From JAGVIE01 sp964520905 (GTDB lineage: Bacteria; Bacteroidota; Ignavibacteria; UBA10030; SZUA-254), in assembly GCA_964520905.1 (NCBI GenBank), contig CAZFQL010000012.1:68007-132006 (forward strand): a stretch of DNA of 64,000 nt, in the 5' to 3' direction. The notes beneath the pieces are model-generated. The model did no database searches and had not been told where the DNA came from. It saw only the letters and a list, made by a program, of their open reading frames with translations. A program made the position numbers and the translations under genes. Below, piece by piece: positions 50,877 through 59,425 of this stretch. The first letter of the stretch is position 1. Each line of letters opens with the position of its first letter.

Positions 50877-51818
50877 ATGATTGGAAAGATTATAAAAATT
50901 GGAATGATTGGAAAGATTGGAATAATTGTAATGATTGGAATGATTCTTACTTTGTTTGCACATGGTCAGCAGACGAAGAACCAAATTCCGGTCCAAGGTA
51001 TACAGCCCGAAGTTAATTCCAAGCAGAGTATGCGTATACAAATGCGTGAGTTGATGAATAAGATGCATGCGGCGCGAGATATGGAAGAACGCCGCGCGAT
51101 TGTGAGAGAACTCAGAGAGATTAGGAAGAATCGACATGTGGAAACACAACTTCAGATGCCGCCCGTTACAAAATCTGTAACTCAACCAAAATTTCTACAA
51201 TCAGAAAACAAAACACATTCAACTCCGACGTTCCACCCTGTGGAGCCAAGTCAATTGTACCAAATACCGTTTGCTTCAACCGCTAATCGGATTGAGCTAA
51301 CCATATTGAACGCTTCTGATAGATCAACAGCGAACTTAAAGATCGAAGCGGTTAACCTGCCTAAATGGCTGAACCTATCACCGTCAGTCCAAAACATATC
51401 AAACATCAAACCGAATGAAGAAAAACCGGTAGAGTTTGTTTTCTCGGTAGATAAATCTGCGACTGTAAATAAGGAACAAACAATATCATTCACAATCTCG
51501 ACACCAACAGGTGAGCAATGGACGAAGCAGATCAAAATATCTATCGCTGCACCGGAAAGTTTTGAGTTGTTTCAAAACTATCCCAATCCCTTCAACCCCT
51601 CAACGATTATCAATTACCAGTTGTCGATCGACAGTTATGTAAAATTGAAAGTCTATAATTTGCTCGGTCAGGAAGTCGCGACTTTAGTAGATGGAGAACA
51701 ACTTGCAGGTTATCACGAGGCTGTATGGGATGCAAGCTCGGTGCCGAGCGGTGTTTACTATTACCAATTACACGCTGGCAGCTTCACGAATATGAAAAAA
51801 ATGATGCTGGTGAGATAG
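50877..51818 (+). CDS. Small secreted T9SS protein with low-complexity signal peptide
   Basis: 313 aa, SD AAGGAGAGAAG. The N-terminus is an Ile/Gly/Met/Lys low-complexity signal peptide (MIGKIIKIGMIGKIG then IIVMIGMI) cleaved after AHG. A charged helix follows (MRELMNKMHAARDMEERRAI), then a beta domain at about 130-220 and the T9SS type A domain (LFQNYPNPFNPSTIINY, LLGQEVATLVDGE, GVYYYQLHAG, ending MMLVR). No enzymatic motif. The gene is separate from the upstream repeat protein and has its own terminator. Confidence 0.82.
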   Translation: MIGKIIKIGMIGKIGIIVMIGMILTLFAHGQQTKNQIPVQGIQPEVNSKQSMRIQMRELMNKMHAARDMEERRAIVRELREIRKNRHVETQLQMPPVTKSVTQPKFLQSENKTHSTPTFHPVEPSQLYQIPFASTANRIELTILNASDRSTANLKIEAVNLPKWLNLSPSVQNISNIKPNEEKPVEFVFSVDKSATVNKEQTISFTISTPTGEQWTKQIKISIAAPESFELFQNYPNPFNPSTIINYQLSIDSYVKLKVYNLLGQEVATLVDGEQLAGYHEAVWDASSVPSGVYYYQLHAGSFTNMKKMMLVR

Positions 51819-51858
51819 CCAAGAGCCAAGGGCTAATAGCTGGTAGCAATGATAACAT

Positions 51859-51896
51859 ACCTCCAGTACCGGTAAGGCAGACCCTGGAGGTTTTTT
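51859..51896 (+). terminator. Rho-independent terminator
   Basis: ACCTCCAG (51859-51866) pairs with CTGGAGGT (51884-51891), followed by six T. The remaining ~190 bp to sdhC show no gene. Confidence 0.75.
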
Positions 51897-52083
51897 ATTT
51901 TCATATAAGATAAGCTGATTAATTGCACTATAAAACGATCGATCATACTATCCGGCTTGCTTCTTATAGAATCTTTTCCTACATTTTCACTCGTGATTGC
52001 AGCGCAACCGATCATATCACACCATCACATTTTTTGTTCTTTGTTGTATATCAACTATTTCTAAACGATTTATTGATTGAGCA

Positions 52084-52740
52084 ATGCGTGCACTTATAGA
52101 ATTTTACAATTCCTCTGTCGGCAAAAAGCTGATAGTTGGATTAACCGGTTTCTTCCTCATCGCTTATCTGATTATTCATCTCTTCGGTAACCTGCTTCTC
52201 TTCAGAAGCGACGGCGGTGCGGCGTTCGACATGTATGCCGAGTTATTGCCTCAGGTAGTCGTAATCCGCATCATCGAGGTTGTCTTATTTCTTATTTTCA
52301 TCTTTCATATCATCACAGCCGCCTACACATGGCTTCTGAATAAGCAGGCACGCGGCAGTGCATATGAATTGCAGAAAAAAGGCGAGACGAGCGCGTTAAC
52401 TTCCCGGACCATGTTGCTGAGCGGGAGCATCGTCTATATTTTTCTTGTATTGCATATGCGTCAATTTTGGTATGTATCTCGTTATGAGGCTGGTGAGCAT
52501 TTTTCGATGTATCAGGTAGTCCGAGCAACCTTCGCCGAACCTGTATACGGAATATTTTACATCGTCGCAATGTTTTTATTGGGTTTTCATTTAAAGCACG
52601 GATTTCAGTCGGCGTTTCAGACTTTTGGGTTGCGGGATAAAAAGTACGCATCGCTTATCGAGTGGGTCGGTGTAATTTTCTGGCTTTTGCTTCCAATCGG
52701 TTTCGCATCGATGCCGATTTATTTTCTCCTGAATTTATGA
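52084..52740 (+). CDS. sdhC: Succinate dehydrogenase/fumarate reductase cytochrome b subunit
   Basis: 218 aa, about five transmembrane helices (LIVGLTGFFLIAYLIIHLFG; VVLFLIFIFHIITAAYT; GSIVYIFLVLHM; GIFYIVAMFLLGFHLKHGFQ; GVIFWLLLPIGFASMPIYF). Conserved His residues in the helices are the expected haem b ligands. This is the single-subunit di-haem b558 type, with no separate SdhD, as in Bacteroidota. It anchors SdhAB and exchanges electrons with quinone. First gene of sdhCAB, 16 bp before sdhA. Confidence 0.93.
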   Translation: MRALIEFYNSSVGKKLIVGLTGFFLIAYLIIHLFGNLLLFRSDGGAAFDMYAELLPQVVVIRIIEVVLFLIFIFHIITAAYTWLLNKQARGSAYELQKKGETSALTSRTMLLSGSIVYIFLVLHMRQFWYVSRYEAGEHFSMYQVVRATFAEPVYGIFYIVAMFLLGFHLKHGFQSAFQTFGLRDKKYASLIEWVGVIFWLLLPIGFASMPIYFLLNL

Positions 52741-52756
52741 TTGATTGGATTGAATC

Positions 52757-54670
52757 ATGGTTTTGAATTCTAAAATTCCCGAAGGTCCCATCCAACAAAA
52801 ATGGGATAATCATCGTTTTAACATCAAGCTTGTCAACGCGGCGAATAAACGAAAGTACACCATCATCGTTGTAGGGACCGGTCTGGCTGGTTCCTCAGCG
52901 GCTGCATCGCTTGCAGAATTAGGTTACAATGTAATTTCGCTTTGCTACCATGAGTCCCCGCGACGGGCGCACAGTATAGCAGCTCAGGGCGGTATCAATG
53001 CACCGAAAAATTATAAGAATGACGGCGACAGCATCTGGCGTTTATTCTACGATACGGTAAAAGGCGGCGACTATCGTGCGCGTGAAGCGAACGTTTACCG
53101 TCTTGCTCAAGTCAGCGGTAATATTATAGATCAGTGTGTTGCACAGGGAGTACCGTTCGGTCGCGAGTATGGTGGATTGTTAGACAATCGCTCTTTCGGC
53201 GGCGCACAAGTTTCCAGAACGTTTTATGCGCGCGGTCAGACCGGACAGCAACTTTTACTCGGTGCCTATGGTGCATTCTCGCGACAGATAAATAGCGGAC
53301 GTATTAAGTTTTATGGTCGCCGAGAAATGCTCGACCTTATATTGATCGATAATCAGGCACGAGGTATCGTTGCCCGGAATCTGGAGACGGGCGCACTTGA
53401 ATCGTACGTAGCCGATGCAGTTATCCTTGCCACAGGCGGCTACGGCAACACATTCTATCTTGCAACGATGGCAAAATACTCTAATGCTACGGCTATCTGG
53501 AAAGCTCATAAAAAGGGGGCGCTGTTCGGCAATCCTTGCTTCACACAAATTCATCCGACGTGTATTCCACTGTCGAGCGATTATCAATCGAAACTTACTC
53601 TGATGAGCGAGAGTTTACGCAACGATGGAAGGATATGGGTGCCGAAGAAAGCCGGTGATAAACGAAATCCGAAAGATATTCCCGAAGACGAAAGAGATTA
53701 TTATCTTGAGAGGATGTATCCATCGTTCGGAAATCTTGTGCCGCGCGATGTTGCATCTCGTCGTGCAAAAGAAATGTGCGACAAGGGCTTCGGCGTCGGA
53801 TCGACCGGTCTTGCAGTATATCTGGATTTTGCAGATACCATCAAGCGAAACGGGAAGCCATTTGTAGAAGAAAAATACGGCAACCTATTTGATATGTACC
53901 ATGAAATCACGGCTGAGAATGCCTACGAAACACCGATGCGAATATATCCCGCAGTCCATTATACCATGGGTGGTTTATGGGTCGATTATAATCTGATGAC
54001 TACAATTCCGGGATTATATACGCTTGGCGAGGCGAATTTTTCAGATCATGGCGCAAATCGCTTAGGCGCAAGCGCTCTCATGCAGGGTCTTGCCGATGGC
54101 TATTTCATCATACCATATACGATCGGCGATTATCTTGCTTCGAATAAATTTCCTGCTGTAAAAACCGATCATACATCGTTTAAGGAATCCGAGAAAAAGA
54201 TTAGTGAAGCCATCAATCGGCTTTTATCGATTAAAGGCAAACAAACCGTAGATGAACTGCATAAACGTCTCGGTAAAGTTATGTACAATTATTGCGGAAT
54301 GGCAAGGAACGAAGCCGGTTTAAAAAAAGCTCTTGAGTTAATTCCTCAATTACGTGAAGAATTTTATAAAGATGTCATCGTTCCGGGTACAGCCGATAGT
54401 TTCAATCCCGAATTAGAAAAAGCGGTTCGGGCAATAGATTATTTCGAGATCGCAGAATTGATGGTTACAGATGCGCTCCATCGCGAAGAATCATGCGGCG
54501 GTCATCTGCGTGAAGAATACCAGACGGAGGACGGTGAAGCGAAGCGCAACGACGAGAAGTATTCTTACGTCGCAGCATGGGAATATAAAGGCAACGGATT
54601 GAAATGGGATTTGAACAAAGAACCGCTTACGTTCGAGTATGTGAAACCATCCACCCGCAGTTATAAATGA
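52757..54670 (+). CDS. sdhA: Succinate dehydrogenase/fumarate reductase flavoprotein subunit
   Basis: 637 aa. FAD-binding VVGTGLAGSSAAASLAELGY; the FAD-attachment region HSIAAQGGINAPKNYKNDGD (His before SIAAQGG); substrate-site HPTCIPL and RDVASRRAKEMC; C-terminal ALHREESCGGHLREEYQT. The length and the GREYGGLLDNRSFGGAQVSR segment match the Bacteroidota-like type B flavoprotein. It oxidises succinate to fumarate (or the reverse) and passes electrons to SdhB. Confidence 0.96.
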   Translation: MVLNSKIPEGPIQQKWDNHRFNIKLVNAANKRKYTIIVVGTGLAGSSAAASLAELGYNVISLCYHESPRRAHSIAAQGGINAPKNYKNDGDSIWRLFYDTVKGGDYRAREANVYRLAQVSGNIIDQCVAQGVPFGREYGGLLDNRSFGGAQVSRTFYARGQTGQQLLLGAYGAFSRQINSGRIKFYGRREMLDLILIDNQARGIVARNLETGALESYVADAVILATGGYGNTFYLATMAKYSNATAIWKAHKKGALFGNPCFTQIHPTCIPLSSDYQSKLTLMSESLRNDGRIWVPKKAGDKRNPKDIPEDERDYYLERMYPSFGNLVPRDVASRRAKEMCDKGFGVGSTGLAVYLDFADTIKRNGKPFVEEKYGNLFDMYHEITAENAYETPMRIYPAVHYTMGGLWVDYNLMTTIPGLYTLGEANFSDHGANRLGASALMQGLADGYFIIPYTIGDYLASNKFPAVKTDHTSFKESEKKISEAINRLLSIKGKQTVDELHKRLGKVMYNYCGMARNEAGLKKALELIPQLREEFYKDVIVPGTADSFNPELEKAVRAIDYFEIAELMVTDALHREESCGGHLREEYQTEDGEAKRNDEKYSYVAAWEYKGNGLKWDLNKEPLTFEYVKPSTRSYK

Positions 54671-54712
54671 TTTTATGAAAAGAAATTTTCCAATTTTAAT
54701 TTGAATTGACAT

Positions 54713-55453
54713 ATGAATTTTAGACTAAAAATATGGCGGCAGCACGATAGGAACTCCAAAGGAAAATTCGCAGTGTATAATGTAGCGGATATTTCTCCCG
54801 ATATGTCCTTCCTCGAGATGCTTGATGCTGTGAATCGCGATCTTGCTAAAAAAAGTGAAGACGTCATCGCATTCGATCATGATTGCCGGGAAGGAATCTG
54901 CGGAAGCTGCGGACTATACATCGACGGACGCGCACATGGTCCCCAGCGCGGTGTAACAACTTGTGAACTTCGTATGCGCCATTTCAAGGATGGCGGAACG
55001 ATAATAGTCGAGCCGTGGCATTCGAAAGCGTTTCCGGTAATTAAAGACCTTGTAGTGGACCGGACTGCGTTTGAAAGAATTATTCAGGCAGGCGGATATA
55101 TTTCTGTCGATACCGGCAGCGCGCCGGAAGCAAGCAGTTTACCGGTGCCTAAGGCTAATGCAGAAGAGGCAATGGATGCCGCGGCATGTATTGGGTGCGG
55201 GGCTTGCGTTGCCGCGTGTAAAAATTCTTCGGCAATGCTTTTTATGAGCGCAAAAGTATCTCAATTAGCTCTTCTTCCTCAGGGTGATCCCGAAAGGAAG
55301 CAGCGTGTTCAGAAGATGGTTGAAACAATGGATCGTGAAGGTTTCGGACTCTGTTCAAATACATATGCTTGCGAGCAGGAATGTCCCAAGAAGATTTCCG
55401 TCTCGCATATCACCAGAATGAATCGAGAGTTTATACGGGCAAAACTATTTTAG
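54713..55453 (+). CDS. sdhB: Succinate dehydrogenase/fumarate reductase iron-sulfur subunit
   Basis: 246 aa. The N-terminal 2Fe-2S domain has CREGICGSCGLYIDG and a fourth Cys in TTCELRM. The C-terminal domain has the 4Fe-4S motif CIGCGACVAAC and further Cys pairs in LCSNTYACEQECPKKIS for the 3Fe-4S cluster. It is the electron wire from SdhA to the cytochrome subunit. It lies 42 bp behind sdhA and ends the operon at a GC-rich terminator. Confidence 0.96.
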   Translation: MNFRLKIWRQHDRNSKGKFAVYNVADISPDMSFLEMLDAVNRDLAKKSEDVIAFDHDCREGICGSCGLYIDGRAHGPQRGVTTCELRMRHFKDGGTIIVEPWHSKAFPVIKDLVVDRTAFERIIQAGGYISVDTGSAPEASSLPVPKANAEEAMDAAACIGCGACVAACKNSSAMLFMSAKVSQLALLPQGDPERKQRVQKMVETMDREGFGLCSNTYACEQECPKKISVSHITRMNREFIRAKLF

Positions 55454-55492
55454 CCGAAAGAAACCTTTCGAAATGCAGTAGATTTGAGAAAA

Positions 55493-55524
55493 GGGCGAGC
55501 CTCCGGACTCGCCCGGTTTATTTT
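55493..55524 (+). terminator. Terminator of the sdhCAB operon
   Basis: GGGCGAG (55493-55499) and CTCGCCC (55508-55514) form a 7-bp GC stem, followed by GGTTTATTTT. It lies between convergent genes. Confidence 0.7.
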
Positions 55525-55546
55525 CGATCTGATAGCAGAAGAAAAT

Positions 55547-56749
55547 CTAACGCCTGAAAGATTGTGCGAGAAACTGTTCGTTTTGTTTCGGTGCGGGATG
55601 GTGTTCGATGCCGGTATGCAGGATACCATCGAGTGTTGCTACAAGTAATTCATAATCGATAGGTATTTGTATAAATTCATCCACACCGAGCCGTTTACCG
55701 ATGAGATGAGTAGTTCGGTCGAGCGAAGGCGTCATGAAAATAAATGGAATATGTTTGATGTAGCGTTTTGACCGGATGAATTCATACAGCTCGAAGCCCA
55801 TCTGACCGGATAGAAAGTTCATTTGAGAGATAATAATATCGGGGGTTACGATCTTTAATGATGCCAGCGCTTCGTCCAGCGTCCCGGCTGCTATTACAGC
55901 AAAAAAATTCGATCGTAGTTTACCGGTCATCTCCAGTAATATCTCATCACTATCATCCATGATAAGGATATTTCCTTTAATTTTGTTTTTACGGAAATCA
56001 CGAAGCAGAGACGATTCTATGTATGAATGATCAATCCGCGAGATATCGAAATTGTTTCTCAATGTGTCGATCGTTTCGGATGTAAATGCCGAGAGTCCGC
56101 CTGTATTCCAGATATTTTGCAGAGCATTTTTATATAATTCGTTCTTTATCTCCCGCTCAAGTTCAAGCCGTTTTCCTTCGGATATTTTTAATACGTTTTG
56201 TTTCTCTCTCAGCGTTTCCAGTTGCTCGCCGGAAGGTTTGCCGTCGCGCCAGTATTCCCTCAGTGTTGAGCAGAATTTATATTCTCTTTCGGTTTCCGCC
56301 ACAGTGGAACCGGGTGTGTTCTGCAATTCAGTAAGTCGCTGTAATAATGCTTTTGCATACATATTGTCGGGATCGATTGCTAATGCTTTGCTCGCCTGTT
56401 CAGATGCTTTCCTGAACGAGCCATCGTCTAAAAATTTTTGAGCAGAGGTAAGAAATAAATTAATCTGGTTTGATTTTCGCTTGATGATTAGTTCTCTGTA
56501 TTTCCTGATTTCTTCGTATATATTAGTTTCCAAACCGACTCTTTGAGATAGTTGTTTGATAAGAAATTGAATACGATCCTGATAAGAGCGAGCCACGCTG
56601 TTTTCAGGATGGAATGCAAAAACCTTTTGCAGCAGTTCATCCGCAGCAAGATATCTCCCGCCGCGAATATGTTTATCGGTTTGTTGTAGCAAATCATCGA
56701 TCAGCGCCTTCTGCACGCTATCAAGTGAAGCTGTCCGAATATCTTCCAT
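55547..56749 (-). CDS. TPR-like helical protein with degenerate C-terminal receiver domain
   Basis: 400 aa, cytoplasmic. The N-terminal ~170 residues show TPR-like helical pairs (DKHIRGGRYLAADELLQKVF; KFLDDGSFRKASEQASKALA). A linker is followed by a receiver-like domain from about residue 259 (NILIMDDSDEILLEM). The acidic pair is kept (D265, D266), but the phospho-acceptor position is Gln (Q309 in IIISQMNF) and the usual Lys is Ile (I362 in FIQIPIDYE). Phosphorylation by the usual chemistry is therefore unlikely; it probably works as a pseudo-receiver binding module. The gene converges with sdhB and has its own promoter. Confidence 0.8.
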   Translation of the reverse strand: MEDIRTASLDSVQKALIDDLLQQTDKHIRGGRYLAADELLQKVFAFHPENSVARSYQDRIQFLIKQLSQRVGLETNIYEEIRKYRELIIKRKSNQINLFLTSAQKFLDDGSFRKASEQASKALAIDPDNMYAKALLQRLTELQNTPGSTVAETEREYKFCSTLREYWRDGKPSGEQLETLREKQNVLKISEGKRLELEREIKNELYKNALQNIWNTGGLSAFTSETIDTLRNNFDISRIDHSYIESSLLRDFRKNKIKGNILIMDDSDEILLEMTGKLRSNFFAVIAAGTLDEALASLKIVTPDIIISQMNFLSGQMGFELYEFIRSKRYIKHIPFIFMTPSLDRTTHLIGKRLGVDEFIQIPIDYELLVATLDGILHTGIEHHPAPKQNEQFLAQSFRR

Positions 56750-56774
56750 TTAAAACCTCATCATCGTTGGATTG

Positions 56775-56803
56775 AATATAGATAGGAAAAATTTAAAATT
56801 CAA
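56775..56803 (-). promoter_or_regulatory. Promoter of the pseudo-receiver gene
   Basis: Minus strand: TTGAAT (56798-56803), 17-bp spacer, TATATT (56775-56780), 25 bp before the start codon. Confidence 0.55.
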
Positions 56804-56867
56804 CATAAATCAGTATGTTTTTAGACACACAGGCATTGTAGAGACTATATGTTTTCCGACAAAATAT

Positions 56868-56896
56868 TTGACTTTCTCAATTTTCTCGCCTATCTT
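56868..56896 (+). promoter_or_regulatory. Promoter of the HAMP histidine kinase operon
   Basis: TTGACT (56868-56873), 17-bp spacer, TATCTT (56891-56896), about 73 bp before the TTG start at 56970. Confidence 0.55.
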
Positions 56897-56969
56897 AAGA
56901 CCGTTTATCGTACTAATGACAACTTTTTATTTACTTAAAACTCGTTAATGTGACAATAAAGCTGACCTC

Positions 56970-58451
56970 TTGAACACAGAATCGAAAATATTGAGTCCCA
57001 GGTTTCCCCTCTTCACGAAAATACTCGGAGGATTCGGATTTATTATTCTATTCATGGTGGCAGCAAGTTTGACGATTTTATTCCAGTTATTACCAGAAGA
57101 TCAATCGGAGTTCCGTGTCCTCCCCGTTATCCAATATCTTGATAATGTTTTCGAATCAGAGGTACAAGCGACACGCCATTATTTTGAAACAAGAAAAGAA
57201 ATTGACGGTCAGAAATTAATACTCACATCGAAGCAATTCAAGAAAGCCGCTGATTCATTATTGAGCGTGAGCCAATCTCCCACAATTCAAGAAATCGTGA
57301 ACAATTCCGTAATATTGCATCGCAAATTTGAAACCTTCATCCAGCGGGAAAAAATTAATATAGAGAATAATCACACTTACAATGCTTTTACAGCGCTGCA
57401 ATTAAAACAACCATTGATCGATTCAGTCAAGATGCAGATCGGCATGCTCAACCAGACATATCTGCCGATCTTGAATAATGCTTTGAAGAAATACAATCAG
57501 AAAATGTCCATCGCAGTAACAACGGGAAGTATTATCCTGTTTCTCGCGCTTGCCATCGGAAGTGTGTTCGCTTTTTTGCTTGCCAGAGCTTTGACGAAAC
57601 CGATACAGGCATTGCAGGCGGGAACGCAAAGGGTCGGTGAAGGAAGTTACGAAACGGTTGTTGTAAGTTCGAACGATGAGATAGCAGATCTCACGCGTGC
57701 TTTCAATATGATGAGCGATAAGTTGAAGCAACTCGACGAGATGCGCATGCAGATGATGTCCGAGATCTCACACGAGATGAGAACGCCGTTGCAGGTTATT
57801 AAGGCGGGTTGTTATTCAATCATTCATGCAAAAGATGGTCCTCAGTTGACTCAAAGGCAGCGTGATGCCGTAGGAATGATTCATCAAGCCACGAACCGGA
57901 TCAATAGTTTCGTAAATTCATTTCTGGATATTGCAAAAATGGAAGCCGGCTTGATGAAATTTAATTTCGAAAAAATTAATATAGTCGATCTGCTGACTCC
58001 ATTGATTCAGGAAGCGCAGCTCATCGCTCAGACACGCCAAATAAATCTTATATTCAATGCAGTCGAAGTTCCGCAATTTATGATAGACAAAGAAAGAATG
58101 AGCCAGGCATTCAGCAACCTTCTTTCAAACGCGCTGAAATATACTCCCGATAGCGGCTCGATTATTGTCAACATTGGGGATACCGATAGTACGATGGTGA
58201 GTAAAACAAGTAAGGGTGCAATTAAGATCGAGGTTCAGGATACCGGTGTCGGAATACCTGAGGCAGATATGGGTAAATTGTTCAATAAATTTTATCAGGC
58301 GAAGAATGTCCCTCTCGTAAATGAAAAAGGTTCAGGTTTGGGATTGGCTTTAGTGAAACATGTGACGGAAGCCCATGGCGGAAAGGTAAGCGTAAAAAGT
58401 CAGGTCGGTCTTGGTTCATTATTTACTATTATTTTACCGATTAATGAGTGA
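56970..58451 (+). CDS. Membrane sensor histidine kinase (HAMP-HisKA-HATPase)
   Basis: 493 aa from a TTG; no in-frame ATG lies before the first TM. TM1 at about 15-37 (GFGFIILFMVAASLTILFQL), a ~140-residue periplasmic sensor region, TM2 at about 185-207, then HAMP with LARALTKPIQALQAGTQRVG. HisKA carries SEISHEMRTPLQVIKAG (H268). HATPase_c has AFSNLLSNALKYTPDSG, DTGVGIPEADM and GSGLGLALVK. No cognate DNA-binding regulator is adjacent; the partner could be the stand-alone receiver at 31417 (speculative). The stop overlaps the next ATG. Confidence 0.9.
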   Translation: MNTESKILSPRFPLFTKILGGFGFIILFMVAASLTILFQLLPEDQSEFRVLPVIQYLDNVFESEVQATRHYFETRKEIDGQKLILTSKQFKKAADSLLSVSQSPTIQEIVNNSVILHRKFETFIQREKINIENNHTYNAFTALQLKQPLIDSVKMQIGMLNQTYLPILNNALKKYNQKMSIAVTTGSIILFLALAIGSVFAFLLARALTKPIQALQAGTQRVGEGSYETVVVSSNDEIADLTRAFNMMSDKLKQLDEMRMQMMSEISHEMRTPLQVIKAGCYSIIHAKDGPQLTQRQRDAVGMIHQATNRINSFVNSFLDIAKMEAGLMKFNFEKINIVDLLTPLIQEAQLIAQTRQINLIFNAVEVPQFMIDKERMSQAFSNLLSNALKYTPDSGSIIVNIGDTDSTMVSKTSKGAIKIEVQDTGVGIPEADMGKLFNKFYQAKNVPLVNEKGSGLGLALVKHVTEAHGGKVSVKSQVGLGSLFTIILPINE

Positions 58452-58893
58452 GATTGAGAAAAAAAACACCAAGATGGATATCGAGGCGTACCTCGATGCA
58501 GTGGAAGAGTATGCGCAAAAGAAATTTATGTATCGTTCCGCGCTAAGTGATATTATCAGGCAATCTACGAATAATGGAATGGAAAAAGAATTTGAAGACT
58601 TGATTTTTTTGGGCAAATTCATCTCAAGCGCACATTCTATCCTCAAGCGAGCCGGCAGCGATAGCAGTGATACAATCAAACTGGCGGCGGAATTTCAAAA
58701 GAGTATTGAAAGATCGGTTGAACTGTTGAAGCGACTCATACAGGGTGCCCCGGATAATATTCGAAAGAAAATCGAAATTGACTTCCTTGCGCCATCCCAT
58801 CACAATCTGCATAAAATACTGGATTTAATGTACGAGCTAAGCCGGATAAAAAATTATTCTCTGGATAGAAAAAATAGTTCGAAAACTTTTTAA
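58444..58893 (+). CDS. Hypothetical protein co-transcribed with the histidine kinase
   Basis: 149 aa from the ATG at 58444, which overlaps the kinase stop by 8 nt; the frame extends upstream inside the kinase, but this ATG fits the coupling. Helical, charged and without signal peptide or TM: MDIEAYLDAVEEYAQKKFMY, LKRAGSDSSDTIKLAAEFQK, LDLMYELSRIKNYSLD. I do not recognise a family. The position behind a sensor kinase suggests an accessory or phosphotransfer-like role, but no HPt His motif is evident. Confidence 0.65.
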   Translation: MSEIEKKNTKMDIEAYLDAVEEYAQKKFMYRSALSDIIRQSTNNGMEKEFEDLIFLGKFISSAHSILKRAGSDSSDTIKLAAEFQKSIERSVELLKRLIQGAPDNIRKKIEIDFLAPSHHNLHKILDLMYELSRIKNYSLDRKNSSKTF

Positions 58894-58894
58894 T

Positions 58895-59425
58895 ATGGAA
58901 ACAAAAACTTCGAAAATATCATCGGTTATTCTTATTATCGCCGCCATTGTCTGGCTTGGCGGACTTAACATACGCGCGATGGTTGGCTTCGATATGCTGC
59001 AGATGGGCACGCTGGACTTCAAACCAAATATTCATCCGTATGTTGAGCGCACAGTTTTTAGTTTGATTGCGCTAAGTTCTATCGTTATCGATATCGCTTA
59101 CGGTATAGTATGGCTGGCTGGAATTCTCTGGCTTAAAACGACGAAGCTATCGATGCGCAAAAACGGCTGGCTGATGATGAGCGCGATTTTATTTTATATG
59201 TTCACACCGGTCGAAGTTTATACAATTGTTCTCGATTTGAAAATGTGGTACCTTGATTTTCTTGGTTCGAACGATCTCGTTGAATTCCGCAAACTATTTA
59301 TTCATCGATTAGGTGCGCTTTCAGGCGTTCCGATGATAGCGATTCTTTCTTACTATACGATTATCGTTCTGGCAATTTTCCGACCCCTTCAATATAACCT
59401 TACTTCCGAAGAACCGAATGAATAA
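58895..59425 (+). CDS. Four-helix integral membrane protein of unknown function
   Basis: 176 aa, directly behind the previous gene. Hydrophobic segments at about 9-28 (SVILIIAAIVWLGGLNIRAM), 53-78, 92-112 and 148-168, with a loop containing DFLGSNDLVEFRKLFIHRLG. Similar small four-TM proteins sit near glycosyltransferases and cytochrome genes in Bacteroidota, but I cannot name a family. Its last 8 bases overlap the start of the GT39 gene. Confidence 0.65.
   Translation: METKTSKISSVILIIAAIVWLGGLNIRAMVGFDMLQMGTLDFKPNIHPYVERTVFSLIALSSIVIDIAYGIVWLAGILWLKTTKLSMRKNGWLMMSAILFYMFTPVEVYTIVLDLKMWYLDFLGSNDLVEFRKLFIHRLGALSGVPMIAILSYYTIIVLAIFRPLQYNLTSEEPNE

Noticed and set aside
50828..51016. Frame encoding a Trp/Asp/Asn-rich peptide
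   Set aside because: It is the alternative reading of the simple DNA repeat that encodes the signal peptide of the T9SS gene at 50877.
55547..56749. Functional response regulator at the C-terminus
   Set aside because: The phospho-acceptor Asp and the conserved Lys are missing, so it is described as a degenerate receiver.
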